7,332 nt of DNA from DASSUC01 sp035649895 (GTDB taxonomy: Bacteria; Actinomycetota; Actinomycetes; Mycobacteriales; Micromonosporaceae). This document shows positions 1 through 7,004 of this stretch, in pieces. How positions within the stretch are numbered: the stretch's first letter is position 1; every line of letters starts with the position of its first letter. The position numbers and the translations under genes were made by a program. The notes under the pieces are model-generated. The model was not told the DNA's origin, did no database searches, and saw nothing but the letters and a program-made list of their open reading frames with translations. The stretch is from contig DASRIS010000019.1 of NCBI GenBank assembly GCA_035649895.1, positions 1 to 7,332 of the forward strand, in the 5' to 3' direction.

Positions 1-1236
1 GAGGAGCTGAGCTGCCTCGGCCTGGACTACAACCGCGACCTGCTCGTCGCCACGTTCGCGACCAAGCAGGACAGCGGGTTCGGCAGCGCGCTGTGCGGCC
101 CCGGGAGCACCGAGTACGTCGCCTTCTGGGTCGACTATGACGACACCTGCCAGTGGTCGTACGCCGGCACCGCGCAACAGCCGGTGTTCAGCCTCGACCC
201 GCTCCCGTCCGGTGGGCTGCACTACTGGGTGGCCGTGCCGGCACGCCTCGCCGAGCACTACCGCGGCTGCCAACAGCCGAAGGTGGCGCGGGTCCGGGCC
301 GTCCTGTCCTGGGCCACCCCACCGTCCACGACAGACCCCTACGCCATGCCACGCTGGGGCAACGCGGTCGAGGCGCACATCGAGGTCGCCCCGAGCCGAC
401 CGGTCTCCGACGGGCCCGAGATCGATCTTATCGGCGGGATCCCGGTTGACCAGATCGACACTTCGGCCTCCGGTCTCACCCTGCCCTGGGCGAAGTTCGG
501 GCTGTGGGGCTCCCATGCCGACCCGTGGGTACCGTCACGGCAGTGCCCATTCGGCGGCACGCTGACCGTAAACGCCGACGTGCCCGATTCGTTCAGCGAC
601 ACCGGGAAGCAGTACCGCCTGCTGTGGCGCCCGGCGGGCAGCTCCTCGGCCGGCAACCCGGTTACCGACCCCTTCGTGACCACCGACGGTCATGACGTGG
701 TCGTGCACCACCCGGACCAGGCGACCGGGTTGACGCAGTACCTGGAACCCGAGAAGAACATCTACAACGTGCTCGGCTCGTGGCGGACCCGGGGCGTGGT
801 GACCGACGGCCGGTACGAGATCCGCCTGGAGATGGCCGACCCGGGCGGGACCCCGATCGGCAGCACCGGATGGTTCGTTGTGTGTATCGACAACACCTTG
901 CCGCACGCCGACCTCACCCTGACCAGTGGGACGCCGTGCAACAAGGCGGCGCCCGGTGACACCGTCACCGGCACCTTCCAGGCGACCGACGCCCACTTCG
1001 GCGCCTACCAGCTGGACACCCTGCCGGCCAGCCTCACACCGCCGGCCCCGCAGCACTCACCCCAGTCGGAGACCGACCCCGTCCCGGCGGGCACCTGGTC
1101 GCTGCAGACCACCATCTCCTGGGCTCAGTGCGGCTACGTCGTGCGGCTGCGGGTCTGGGACCGGACGGTCGTCGACAGCAACCCGTTCGCTCGCAACTCC
1201 CGGTACGACGACGTGGGCTTCTGCCTCGGCCTGTAG
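1..1236 (+). CDS. Uncharacterised beta-rich protein, 3' end (5' truncated by window)
   Basis: The frame is open from the first base to a TAG at 1234-1236, giving 411 visible residues; the true start lies left of the window. The first in-frame GTG candidates, such as the one at 184, are internal, because the sequence upstream of it reads as normal protein. I do not recognise a characterised domain. The visible N-terminal part (residues 1-130) is rich in Tyr, Trp and Cys, with a stretch reading EYVAFWVDYDDTC near residues 38-50. It resembles conserved hypothetical proteins I have seen annotated in scattered bacteria, but I cannot name a family. The rest alternates short hydrophobic strands with Gly/Pro/Asp-rich turns, which suggests beta-sandwich modules. 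Several cysteines (residues 5, 32, 50, 90 and later ones) could form disulfides and hint at an extracytoplasmic protein. No membrane helix is visible in this part, and a signal peptide would lie outside the window. Function unknown. It converges on the ABC operon and shares the hairpin that follows. Confidence 0.8.
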   Translation, partial: EELSCLGLDYNRDLLVATFATKQDSGFGSALCGPGSTEYVAFWVDYDDTCQWSYAGTAQQPVFSLDPLPSGGLHYWVAVPARLAEHYRGCQQPKVARVRAVLSWATPPSTTDPYAMPRWGNAVEAHIEVAPSRPVSDGPEIDLIGGIPVDQIDTSASGLTLPWAKFGLWGSHADPWVPSRQCPFGGTLTVNADVPDSFSDTGKQYRLLWRPAGSSSAGNPVTDPFVTTDGHDVVVHHPDQATGLTQYLEPEKNIYNVLGSWRTRGVVTDGRYEIRLEMADPGGTPIGSTGWFVVCIDNTLPHADLTLTSGTPCNKAAPGDTVTGTFQATDAHFGAYQLDTLPASLTPPAPQHSPQSETDPVPAGTWSLQTTISWAQCGYVVRLRVWDRTVVDSNPFARNSRYDDVGFCLGL

Positions 1237-1246
1237 GTCAGGACAG

Positions 1247-1283
1247 CGCTGGCCGTGCCTGTGCCCCCCAGGCACGGCCAGCG
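1247..1283. terminator. Perfect 15-bp inverted repeat, probable bidirectional terminator
   Basis: Bases 1247-1261 and 1269-1283 are exact reverse complements (left arm CGCTGGCCGTGCCTG), with a 7-base C-rich loop at 1262-1268. The hairpin lies 10 bases after the plus-strand stop at 1236 and 22 bases beyond the minus-strand stop at 1306, in the only gap between two convergent genes. No T-run follows on either strand. That is common for GC-rich actinobacterial terminators and means the call rests on the stem and its position. Confidence 0.8.
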
Positions 1284-1305
1284 GTCTGTGGGCCAAGCCG
1301 GCGCC

Positions 1306-3183
1306 TCAGACCAGGCTGTCGCGCCACTGCTGGTGCAGCGCGGCGTAGTGCCCCGTACCCTCGATCAGTACCGCAGGCGGCCCGTCCTCCACGATCCGGC
1401 CGCCCTCCAGCACCAGCACCCGATCGGCGATCTCCACAGTGGACAGACGGTGGGCGATGACGATCGCCGTACGCTCGGCGAGGATCGTCCGCAGCGCCCG
1501 CTGCACCAGCCGCTCCGAGGGGATGTCCAGTGAGGACGTCGCCTCGTCGAGGATCAGCACCGCCGGGTCGGCGAGGAACGCCCGGGCAAAGGCCACGAGC
1601 TGCCGCTGCCCGGCCGAGAGCCGGCCGCCGCGCTTGTTCACCTCCGTGTCGTACCCGTCCGGCAGCGCGCTGATGAAGCCGTGCGCGCCGATCGCCGCCG
1701 CGGCCTCGGCCACCTCGTCGTCGGAGGCGGTCGGGCGGCCGAACCGGATGTTGTCGCCAACCGTGCCGGAGAACAGGTAGTTCTCCTGCGTCACCATCAC
1801 CACCGCGCGGCGCAGGTCGGCGTCGGCGAGCTCGCGCAGGTCGATGCCGTCGAGGGTGACCGCGCCGGTGACCGGGTCGTAGAAGCGGGCGACCAGCTTG
1901 GCGACCGTGGACTTGCCCGCGCCGGTCGCCCCGACCAGCGCCAGCGTCTGCCCGGCCGGGATGTGCAGGTCCAGCTCGGGCAGGACCAGCCGGTCGCCGC
2001 GGTAGCCGAAGGAGACCCGGCGGAACCGCAGCTCGCCACGGGCACCGGCGGCAGGCAGCGACCTCGGGTGCGCCGGCTCGGCCACCGCCGGCTCCTCGGA
2101 GAGCACCCCGGAGAGCTTCTCCAGCGCCGCGGTCGCCGACTGCAGCGAGTTGTAGAACTGGCTCAGCTCCTGCATCGGTTCGAAGAACCGGCGCAGGTAG
2201 AGCAGGAACGCCGCGAGCACGCCGACCTCGATGTGCCCGTCGAGCACCCGGTAGCCGCCGTAGGTCAGCACCACCGCGACGGCGACGTTGCCGATCACCT
2301 TGATGCCCGGCGCGAAGACCGCGATGAGCCGGAACGCGCGCAGGTTGGCGGCCCGGTAGTTCTCGTTGACCGCGTCGAAGATCTCCTGGTTGCGCGGCTC
2401 GCGGCGGAACGCCTGCACCGCCCGGATGCCGCCCAGCGACTCCACGAAGTGGACGATCACCAGCGCGACCGCCTCCCGGGCGCGGCGGTAGGCCACCGCG
2501 GAGGAGCGGGCGAACCACCGGGACAGCAGCAGCAGGAACGGGAACGAGAACAGCGTGGCCACGGCCAGCGGCGGGTCGAGCCAGAGCAGGATGCCGGCGA
2601 CGGAGACCACGGACAGGCCGGCCAGCACCAGGTCGTCGATGCCGCCGTCGACCAGCTCGGCGATCGAGTCCATGTCGGAGGTGAGCCGGGACACCACCCG
2701 GCCCGAGGTGTACCGCTCGTGGAAGCCGATCGACAGCCGCTGGAAGTGGTTGTAGACGCGCTGGCGCAGGTCGAGCAGGGCGGCCTGGCCGATGCGGCCG
2801 GACAGGGTGAGGAAGCCGCGCTTGCCGGCGTACTCCGCGGCGGCGGCGAGAGCGAACGCGATCGCCACCCCGATCAGCACCCCGGCGTCGCCGGTCGCGG
2901 CCAGCGGCGGGATGCCGCGGTCGATGCCCAGCTTGACCAGGTACGGCCCGGACATGCCGGCCGCGTTCTGCAGCAGCAGGAGGAGGACCATCAGCGCGAT
3001 CAGCCGCCGGTGCGGGCGTAGCAGCGAGCCGAGCAGCCGGCGGGAGCTGGTGCGCAGCCGCAGCACCGCGGCCTCGTCCGGCGCCTCGGCCGCGGTGCGG
3101 TCGGCGTCCGCCTCGGCGGCGATGCCCCGCCACGCGTCGATCTTCGTAGAGCTGACCTTCGCGGTGCCGGTCTGGCTGGTCAT
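1306..3183 (-). CDS. ABC exporter half-transporter, consensus-site subunit (TMD-NBD)
   Basis: This 625-residue half-transporter carries an N-terminal tail of about 50 residues, six predicted membrane helices (roughly residues 61-82, 98-118, 182-202, 205-222, 286-308, 315-336) and a C-terminal ATPase domain (from about 383). ATPase motifs: Walker A GATGAGKST at 418-426, Q-loop Gln466, signature LSAGQ at 522-526, Walker B ending in Asp546 with catalytic Glu547, D-loop SSLD at 550-553 and H-loop His578. The catalytic Glu is intact, whereas the signature has Ala for Gly. The ATG at 3183 overlaps the upstream TGA as ATGA and has GGAGGT nine bases upstream; longer in-frame extensions run into the upstream gene and are noise. 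It very probably pairs with the upstream half-transporter as a heterodimeric exporter in the membrane. Substrate unknown: lipids, drugs and peptides are all handled by this superfamily. Confidence 0.93.
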   Translation of the reverse strand: MTSQTGTAKVSSTKIDAWRGIAAEADADRTAAEAPDEAAVLRLRTSSRRLLGSLLRPHRRLIALMVLLLLLQNAAGMSGPYLVKLGIDRGIPPLAATGDAGVLIGVAIAFALAAAAEYAGKRGFLTLSGRIGQAALLDLRQRVYNHFQRLSIGFHERYTSGRVVSRLTSDMDSIAELVDGGIDDLVLAGLSVVSVAGILLWLDPPLAVATLFSFPFLLLLSRWFARSSAVAYRRAREAVALVIVHFVESLGGIRAVQAFRREPRNQEIFDAVNENYRAANLRAFRLIAVFAPGIKVIGNVAVAVVLTYGGYRVLDGHIEVGVLAAFLLYLRRFFEPMQELSQFYNSLQSATAALEKLSGVLSEEPAVAEPAHPRSLPAAGARGELRFRRVSFGYRGDRLVLPELDLHIPAGQTLALVGATGAGKSTVAKLVARFYDPVTGAVTLDGIDLRELADADLRRAVVMVTQENYLFSGTVGDNIRFGRPTASDDEVAEAAAAIGAHGFISALPDGYDTEVNKRGGRLSAGQRQLVAFARAFLADPAVLILDEATSSLDIPSERLVQRALRTILAERTAIVIAHRLSTVEIADRVLVLEGGRIVEDGPPAVLIEGTGHYAALHQQWRDSLV

Positions 3184-4952
3184 GGCGCGCCCACCTCCGC
3201 CTCCGCCTCCTGCGACAGGGCCGCCCGGTACGCCGGCACGGTGGCCAGCAGCTCCGAGTGCGTGCCGACCGCGACGATCTCGCCGTCCTGGAGCAGCGCC
3301 ACCCGGTCGGCGAGGGCGACGGTGGACGGGCGGTGGACCACCAGCAGCGCGGTGGTGCCGCTCAGGACCCGGCTCAGGGCCTCCTCGACCAGCGCCTCCG
3401 TGTGCACGTCCAGCGATGACAGGGGGTCGTCCAGCACCAGCACCTTGGGCCGGCCGAGCACCGCCCGGGCCAGCGCCAGCCGCTGCCGCTGCCCGCCGGA
3501 GAGCGACAGGCCCTGCTCGCCGACCCGGGTGTCCAGCCCCCACGGCAGGTCGTACACGAACTCGGCCTGGGCCACCGCGAGCGCCTCGGCGATCTCCTCG
3601 TCGCTCGCGTCGGCCCGGCCCAGGGTCAGGTTCTCCCGGACGGACATGGAGAACAGGGTCGGCTCCTCGAACGCGACCCCGACAACCTGGCGGAGCGAGT
3701 CGAGCTGGATGTCCCGCACGTCGCGCCCGTCGATCGTGATCCGCCCCGCGGTCACGTCGTAGAGACGCGGCACCAGGCTGACCAGGCTGGTCTTACCCGA
3801 GCCGGTCACGCCCACGATGGCGACCGTCTCGCCGGGGCGCACCTCCAGGTCGATGCGGCGCAGCACCGGGGCGGCGGTGCCCGGGTAGGTGAACGCCACC
3901 CCCTCGAACCGCACCTGGCCGACCACGTCCCGCGGCGCGACACGCACCGCCCCGGGCTGGTCCGCGATCGACGGCTCGGTGTCGAACACCTCGTAGATGC
4001 GGTCGGCGGCGGTCATCGCCTCCTGCCCGTTGGCGATGATCCAGCCGAGCGAGTCGATCGGCCAGATCAGCATCAGCTGGAGCGAGACGAAGGCCACCAG
4101 GCCGCCCAGGGTGAGGTCCCCGCGCGCCACCGCGAACGCCCCCACGATCAGCACCACGCCGAGGGTGAGGTTGGGCACCAGGTCGAACTGCGCCCATGAC
4201 GCGGCGAGCAGCTTCGCCTTGCCGACGGCCGTGTCGTGCAGCTTGGCGGCGCCGCCGGTGAACCGGGCGGCCATGTGCCGCCGCCGGCCGAACGACTTGA
4301 TCAGGCGGACCCCCTGCGCCGACTCCTCGACCAGCGTCGCCAGGTCGCCCTGCTGGTCCTGCACCTGCCGGGCGGCCTTGATATAGCGGTGGAAGAACCG
4401 CTTGCTGGAGAAGAACAGCGGTCCGGTCATCAGCGCGACGATGACGCCGAGCGGCCAGTAGAGGTGCAGCAGCAGGGCCACCACGGTCACGAACGTCGCG
4501 CCGTTGACCACCCCGAAGACCAGACCGAACGACAGGAACCGGCGCAGCACGCCCATGTCGCTGGTGACCCGGGAGAGCAGCTGGCCGGACTGCCACTTGT
4601 CGTGGAAGGCGACCGGCAGGCGCTGCAGGTGCGCGTAGAGGTCGCGGCGGATCGCGGTCTCGATGCCCAGGGCGTAGCTGGACTGGACCCACCGGCGTAT
4701 GAAGATCAGCAACGCCTCGACCAGCCCCAGCCCGAGGGCCAGGCCGCCGAACAGCAGCAGGCCCCGTTTGTCGCCGTGGGCTAGCGGGCCGTCGATGACC
4801 CGCTGCACCACGAGCGGGACGCTGATGCTCACGACGGTCGTCACGCATCCGGTCCCGATGAGCAGGATCAGCTGACTCCGATAGGGGCGCAGATAGCGCC
4901 TGATCCGCCACAGATTGTGAAGAGCGTTCCGGGGGTAAGGGTCATCCGGCAC
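3180..4952 (-). CDS. ABC exporter half-transporter, degenerate-site subunit (TMD-NBD)
   Basis: This 590-residue half-transporter has six likely membrane helices (about 27-50, 64-87, 140-163, 166-182, 255-276, 281-303) followed by an ATPase domain from about residue 347. Motifs: Walker A GVTGSGKTS at 381-389, canonical signature LSGGQ at 484-488, Walker B VLVLDDP with Asp509 where the catalytic Glu normally stands, D-loop SSLD at 512-515, H-loop His540. The Q-loop position is Glu429 (AFEEPTLFS) rather than Gln. An Asp for Glu in Walker B is the known hallmark of the degenerate-site subunit in heterodimeric exporters such as BmrCD or TM287/288. The start is GTG at 4952, the only choice: the in-frame codon four positions upstream is the TAA of ogt, and the next in-frame GTG is at residue 37, inside the first helix. 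The Shine-Dalgarno is weak and distant (AGCAGG, 12 bases away), so reinitiation after ogt, nine bases upstream, is likely. Confidence 0.93.
   Translation of the reverse strand: MPDDPYPRNALHNLWRIRRYLRPYRSQLILLIGTGCVTTVVSISVPLVVQRVIDGPLAHGDKRGLLLFGGLALGLGLVEALLIFIRRWVQSSYALGIETAIRRDLYAHLQRLPVAFHDKWQSGQLLSRVTSDMGVLRRFLSFGLVFGVVNGATFVTVVALLLHLYWPLGVIVALMTGPLFFSSKRFFHRYIKAARQVQDQQGDLATLVEESAQGVRLIKSFGRRRHMAARFTGGAAKLHDTAVGKAKLLAASWAQFDLVPNLTLGVVLIVGAFAVARGDLTLGGLVAFVSLQLMLIWPIDSLGWIIANGQEAMTAADRIYEVFDTEPSIADQPGAVRVAPRDVVGQVRFEGVAFTYPGTAAPVLRRIDLEVRPGETVAIVGVTGSGKTSLVSLVPRLYDVTAGRITIDGRDVRDIQLDSLRQVVGVAFEEPTLFSMSVRENLTLGRADASDEEIAEALAVAQAEFVYDLPWGLDTRVGEQGLSLSGGQRQRLALARAVLGRPKVLVLDDPLSSLDVHTEALVEEALSRVLSGTTALLVVHRPSTVALADRVALLQDGEIVAVGTHSELLATVPAYRAALSQEAEAEVGAP
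3193..3210 (-). promoter_or_regulatory. Triple Shine-Dalgarno-like hexamers before the second ABC gene
   Basis: Read on the minus strand, this stretch is GGAGGC, GGAGGC, GGAGGT in tandem. It lies inside the last codons of the upstream ABC gene, where it encodes the Glu-Ala-Glu-Ala-Glu-Val tail. The proximal GGAGGT sits nine bases before the ATG at 3183, a workable ribosome-binding spacing. It supports that start and, together with the ATGA overlap, suggests efficient coupled translation of the two subunits. Confidence 0.65.
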
Positions 4953-4961
4953 ACCGAAACG

Positions 4962-5486
4962 TTACCTGCTGGGTACGACATTTCTCACGTCAGATTTATG
5001 GCTCTCGTGGTCCAGCAGCCAGCGCTTGGTGGCCGTGCCGTACCGGTAGCCGCCGGGCGCGCCGGAGGCGCGGACCACCCGGTGGCACGGCACGAACAGC
5101 ATCGCGGCGTTGCGAGCGCACGCCTGCGCCGCCGCGCGTACCGCGGCGGGCCGGCCGGCCCGGGTCGCCAGGTCGGTATAGGTGACCGGCTCACCCGGCT
5201 TGACCTCGCGCAGGGCCGCCCAGGCCGCCGGCAGGAAAGCCCCGTCGCTGCGCTGGCGGACCGGCACCTCGTCCAGTGCGGTGAGGTCCCCGTCGAGGTA
5301 GCGCCGCACGGCCTCGCCGGCCGGCCCGAGATCCGCCCGCCGGTGCGGCTCCGTCGCGGTCCGCAGGCCCGGGTGTACGAGTGCCAGCAGCGCGCCCACG
5401 TCCGTGGTGAACCCCGCGGCGAGCACCGCCCCGTCTGTGTCCACAATGATCGTCATTGGCGCGACCGGGGTGGGCACAGTTGTCAT
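4962..5486 (-). CDS. ogt: Methylated-DNA--protein-cysteine S-methyltransferase (O6-alkylguanine-DNA alkyltransferase)
   Basis: This suicide repair enzyme transfers the alkyl group from O6-alkylguanine in DNA to its own cysteine. The 174 residues show the usual small N-terminal domain followed by the catalytic domain. Recognisable elements are VTYTDLA with Tyr103, GRPAAVRAAA with Arg117 at the arginine-finger position, the active-site motif PCHRV at 133-137 (nucleophile Cys134), and the closing GGYRYG...KRWLLDHE segment at 145-161. The helix before the active site reads RNAAMLFVPCHRV, so the usual Pro after Asn126 is Ala. ATG at 5486 overlaps the alkA TGA as ATGA. An in-frame GTG at 5492 has better spacing from the GGAGG at 5498-5502 (5 versus 11 bases) and could be the real start. 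The Met at residue 11 falls inside the first strand and is too late. Order and orientation after alkA match Rv1317c-Rv1316c of M. tuberculosis. Confidence 0.94.
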   Translation of the reverse strand: MTTVPTPVAPMTIIVDTDGAVLAAGFTTDVGALLALVHPGLRTATEPHRRADLGPAGEAVRRYLDGDLTALDEVPVRQRSDGAFLPAAWAALREVKPGEPVTYTDLATRAGRPAAVRAAAQACARNAAMLFVPCHRVVRASGAPGGYRYGTATKRWLLDHESHKSDVRNVVPSR

Positions 5487-6916
5487 ATCCACTTTGTCCT
5501 CCACAATCTGATCACGGCGTACGAGCGCCACGGGCGCCAGCGCGCCGCGTGCTCATCGAGGGCAGTCGGGGTGCCGGGCAGGCCGAGCGCTGTCGCGCCC
5601 CGGCGGACCGCTAGGTCGGTCGGCAGGAACACGTCCGGGTCGCCGAGCGCGCGCAGCAGCACGTAGCCGGCGGTCCACGGCCCGACCCCGGGCAGCGCCA
5701 GCAGGCGCCCCTCGGTCTCGGTACGGTCCGCGCCCCCGTCGAGGTCCAGCTCCCCGGCGGCCACCGCTTGGGCGAGCGCGCGCAGGGTCGCCCGGCGGGC
5801 GGCCGGCATGGCGAACGCCTCGTCCGGCAGGTCCAGCAGCGCCTCCGGGTCCGGGAACAGCCGCTCGTTGCCAGGCGGCTGCGCCGCGACGAGCCGGGTG
5901 AGCACCTTGCGCGCTCCCGGCACCGAGATCTGCTGCCCCACCACGGCCCGTACCGCGATCTCGAAGCCGTCGACGGCGCGGGGCACCCGTACCCCTGGTT
6001 CTTTGGCGACCGCGGGAGCGAGCGCCGGGTCCTGGGCGAGCACCGCGTCGATCGCGGTCGGGTCGGCATCCAGGTCGAGCAGGCGCCGGCAGCGCGCCAC
6101 CGCCGGGGCGAGGTCGCGCATGTCGGACAGGTGCAGGGCCGCGGCGACGTGCCCGTCGGCGGGCGCCAGCTCGACGGTCGCCGGGCCGTGCGGCAGGCGC
6201 AGCGCGCGGTGGTAGCTCGCGCCGTCGACCGCCTCGACCTCCGGCACCGCCCGCGCGGCCAGGAACTCCAGCAGCGCGGCGGCGTGCAGCGGCGACCGGT
6301 ACGGCAGCCGGAGCGCCACCGTGCCCGCGCCGCCTGCCGGGGCGTCCGGGCGGCGCCGGGCGGCCTCCCGCAGCGTTGAGGGCGTGACGGCGTACACCTG
6401 TTGGATCGTGTCGTTGAACTGCCGGACGCTGCCGAAGCCGGCGGCGAAGGCGGCCTCAGCCAGGCCCAGCTCGGTCGTCTCCACCAGGATCCGCGCGGTC
6501 TGCGCGCGCTGCGCCCGGGCCAGCGCCAGCGGCCCTGCGCCCAGCTCCGCGGTGAGCATCCGGTTGAGGTGCCGCTCGGTGTACGCCAGGCGCCAGGCCA
6601 GGCCCGGCACGCCCTCGCGGTCGACGACGCCGTCGGCGATCAGCCGCATCGCACGGCCGACCAGGTCGGCGCGCGCGTCCCAGTCGGGTGAGCCGGGCAC
6701 CGCGTCCGGCCGGCACCGGCGACACGCCCGGAAGCCGTTGCGCTGGGCCGCCGCTGCCGAGGCGTAGAACCGCACGTTGCTCCGCTTGGGCGTGAGTGCC
6801 GGGCAGGACGGCCGGCAGTAGATGCCGGTCGACGTGACCGCGGTGAAGAACCGTCCGTCGAACCGGGAGTCACGGCTGGCAACCGCCCGGTAGCAGTGCT
6901 CGAAGTCCAGGTCCAC
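5483..6916 (-). CDS. alkA: Ada N-domain / AraC-type HTH / AlkA DNA-3-methyladenine glycosylase II fusion
   Basis: A 477-residue three-part protein of the alkylation adaptive response. Residues 1-75 form the Ada metal-binding domain: Cys34, Cys38, Cys65 and Cys68 are the zinc ligands, and Cys34 is the expected methyl-phosphotriester acceptor. Residues ~84-187 form an AraC/XylS-type helix-turn-helix (AEAAFAAGFGSVRQFNDT in the second half). Residues ~198-477 are an AlkA glycosylase, beginning LPYRSPLHAAALLEFLAARA; it has a helix-hairpin-helix LPGVGPWTAG at 408-417, catalytic Asp434 in LPTDLAV (equivalent to E. coli AlkA Asp238) and a C-terminal RPWRSYAVIRLW. The C-terminal alkyltransferase of E. 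coli Ada is absent and is supplied by the next gene, ogt. GTG at 6916 is chosen because AGGA lies 7 bases upstream and the Ada domain begins immediately; longer extensions run antisense into ychF. It probably activates its own operon when methylated, as known for Ada. Confidence 0.95.
   Translation of the reverse strand: MDLDFEHCYRAVASRDSRFDGRFFTAVTSTGIYCRPSCPALTPKRSNVRFYASAAAAQRNGFRACRRCRPDAVPGSPDWDARADLVGRAMRLIADGVVDREGVPGLAWRLAYTERHLNRMLTAELGAGPLALARAQRAQTARILVETTELGLAEAAFAAGFGSVRQFNDTIQQVYAVTPSTLREAARRRPDAPAGGAGTVALRLPYRSPLHAAALLEFLAARAVPEVEAVDGASYHRALRLPHGPATVELAPADGHVAAALHLSDMRDLAPAVARCRRLLDLDADPTAIDAVLAQDPALAPAVAKEPGVRVPRAVDGFEIAVRAVVGQQISVPGARKVLTRLVAAQPPGNERLFPDPEALLDLPDEAFAMPAARRATLRALAQAVAAGELDLDGGADRTETEGRLLALPGVGPWTAGYVLLRALGDPDVFLPTDLAVRRGATALGLPGTPTALDEHAARWRPWRSYAVIRLWRTKWI
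5498..5502 (-). promoter_or_regulatory. Ribosome binding site of ogt
   Basis: GGAGG on the minus strand, within the last codons of alkA. It stands 5 bases from an in-frame GTG (5492) and 11 bases from the ATG (5486) that forms the ATGA overlap. The spacing favours GTG while the overlap pattern favours ATG; the two differ by only two residues. Confidence 0.6.
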
Positions 6917-6923
6917 GCCTCGA

Positions 6924-6927
6924 TCCT
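6924..6927 (-). promoter_or_regulatory. Ribosome binding site of alkA
   Basis: AGGA on the minus strand, 7 bases before the GTG at 6916. It decides the start of alkA against the many in-frame upstream codons that would extend the protein into the divergent ychF gene. Confidence 0.55.
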
Positions 6928-6998
6928 GCCCTTGCCGGGCGCGGATGGCTCGCGGGATTCGGACATGACCGTGGAGAGGGTCGGCCCGGGGCGGGGCG

Positions 6999-7004
6999 TA
7001 GACT
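6999..7004 (+). promoter_or_regulatory. Candidate -10 box (TAGACT) for a leaderless ychF transcript
   Basis: TAGACT fits the actinobacterial TAnnnT -10 consensus and ends 8 bases before the GTG at 7013. Transcription would then begin at or within a few bases of the start codon, giving a leaderless mRNA, a frequent arrangement in actinobacteria. No clear -35 box is seen at the usual distance, and no strong Shine-Dalgarno precedes the GTG, which agrees with the leaderless reading. Confidence 0.45.

Noticed and set aside
1681..3021. Long plus-strand open frame (446 codons) opposite the second ABC gene
   Set aside because: It is antisense to a clear ABC transporter, its composition is dominated by Arg, Gln, Glu, Val and Gly as expected from GC-rich antisense codons, and it shows no recognisable domain.
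1238..3133. Long minus-strand frame of 631 codons in a different phase from the second ABC gene
   Set aside because: Out-of-phase shadow of the ABC gene with low-complexity Arg/Ala/Gly composition.
3184..3543. In-frame N-terminal extension of the second ABC subunit upstream of 3183
   Set aside because: The extra 120 residues are Gly/Ala/Pro/Arg-rich, overlap the ATPase domain of the upstream gene in another frame, and a good ATG with a Shine-Dalgarno exists at 3183.
5487..5531. Start of ogt at the ATG at 5531
   Set aside because: It would overlap alkA by about 49 bases with no family support for the extra residues; a ribosome site and starts at 5492/5486 are present.
6940..6962. Possible Ada-box-like AAT followed six bases later by a GC-rich motif on the minus strand
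   Set aside because: It does not match AAT(N6)GCAA, the only Ada-box consensus I know, and one partial match in a GC-rich region is not evidence.
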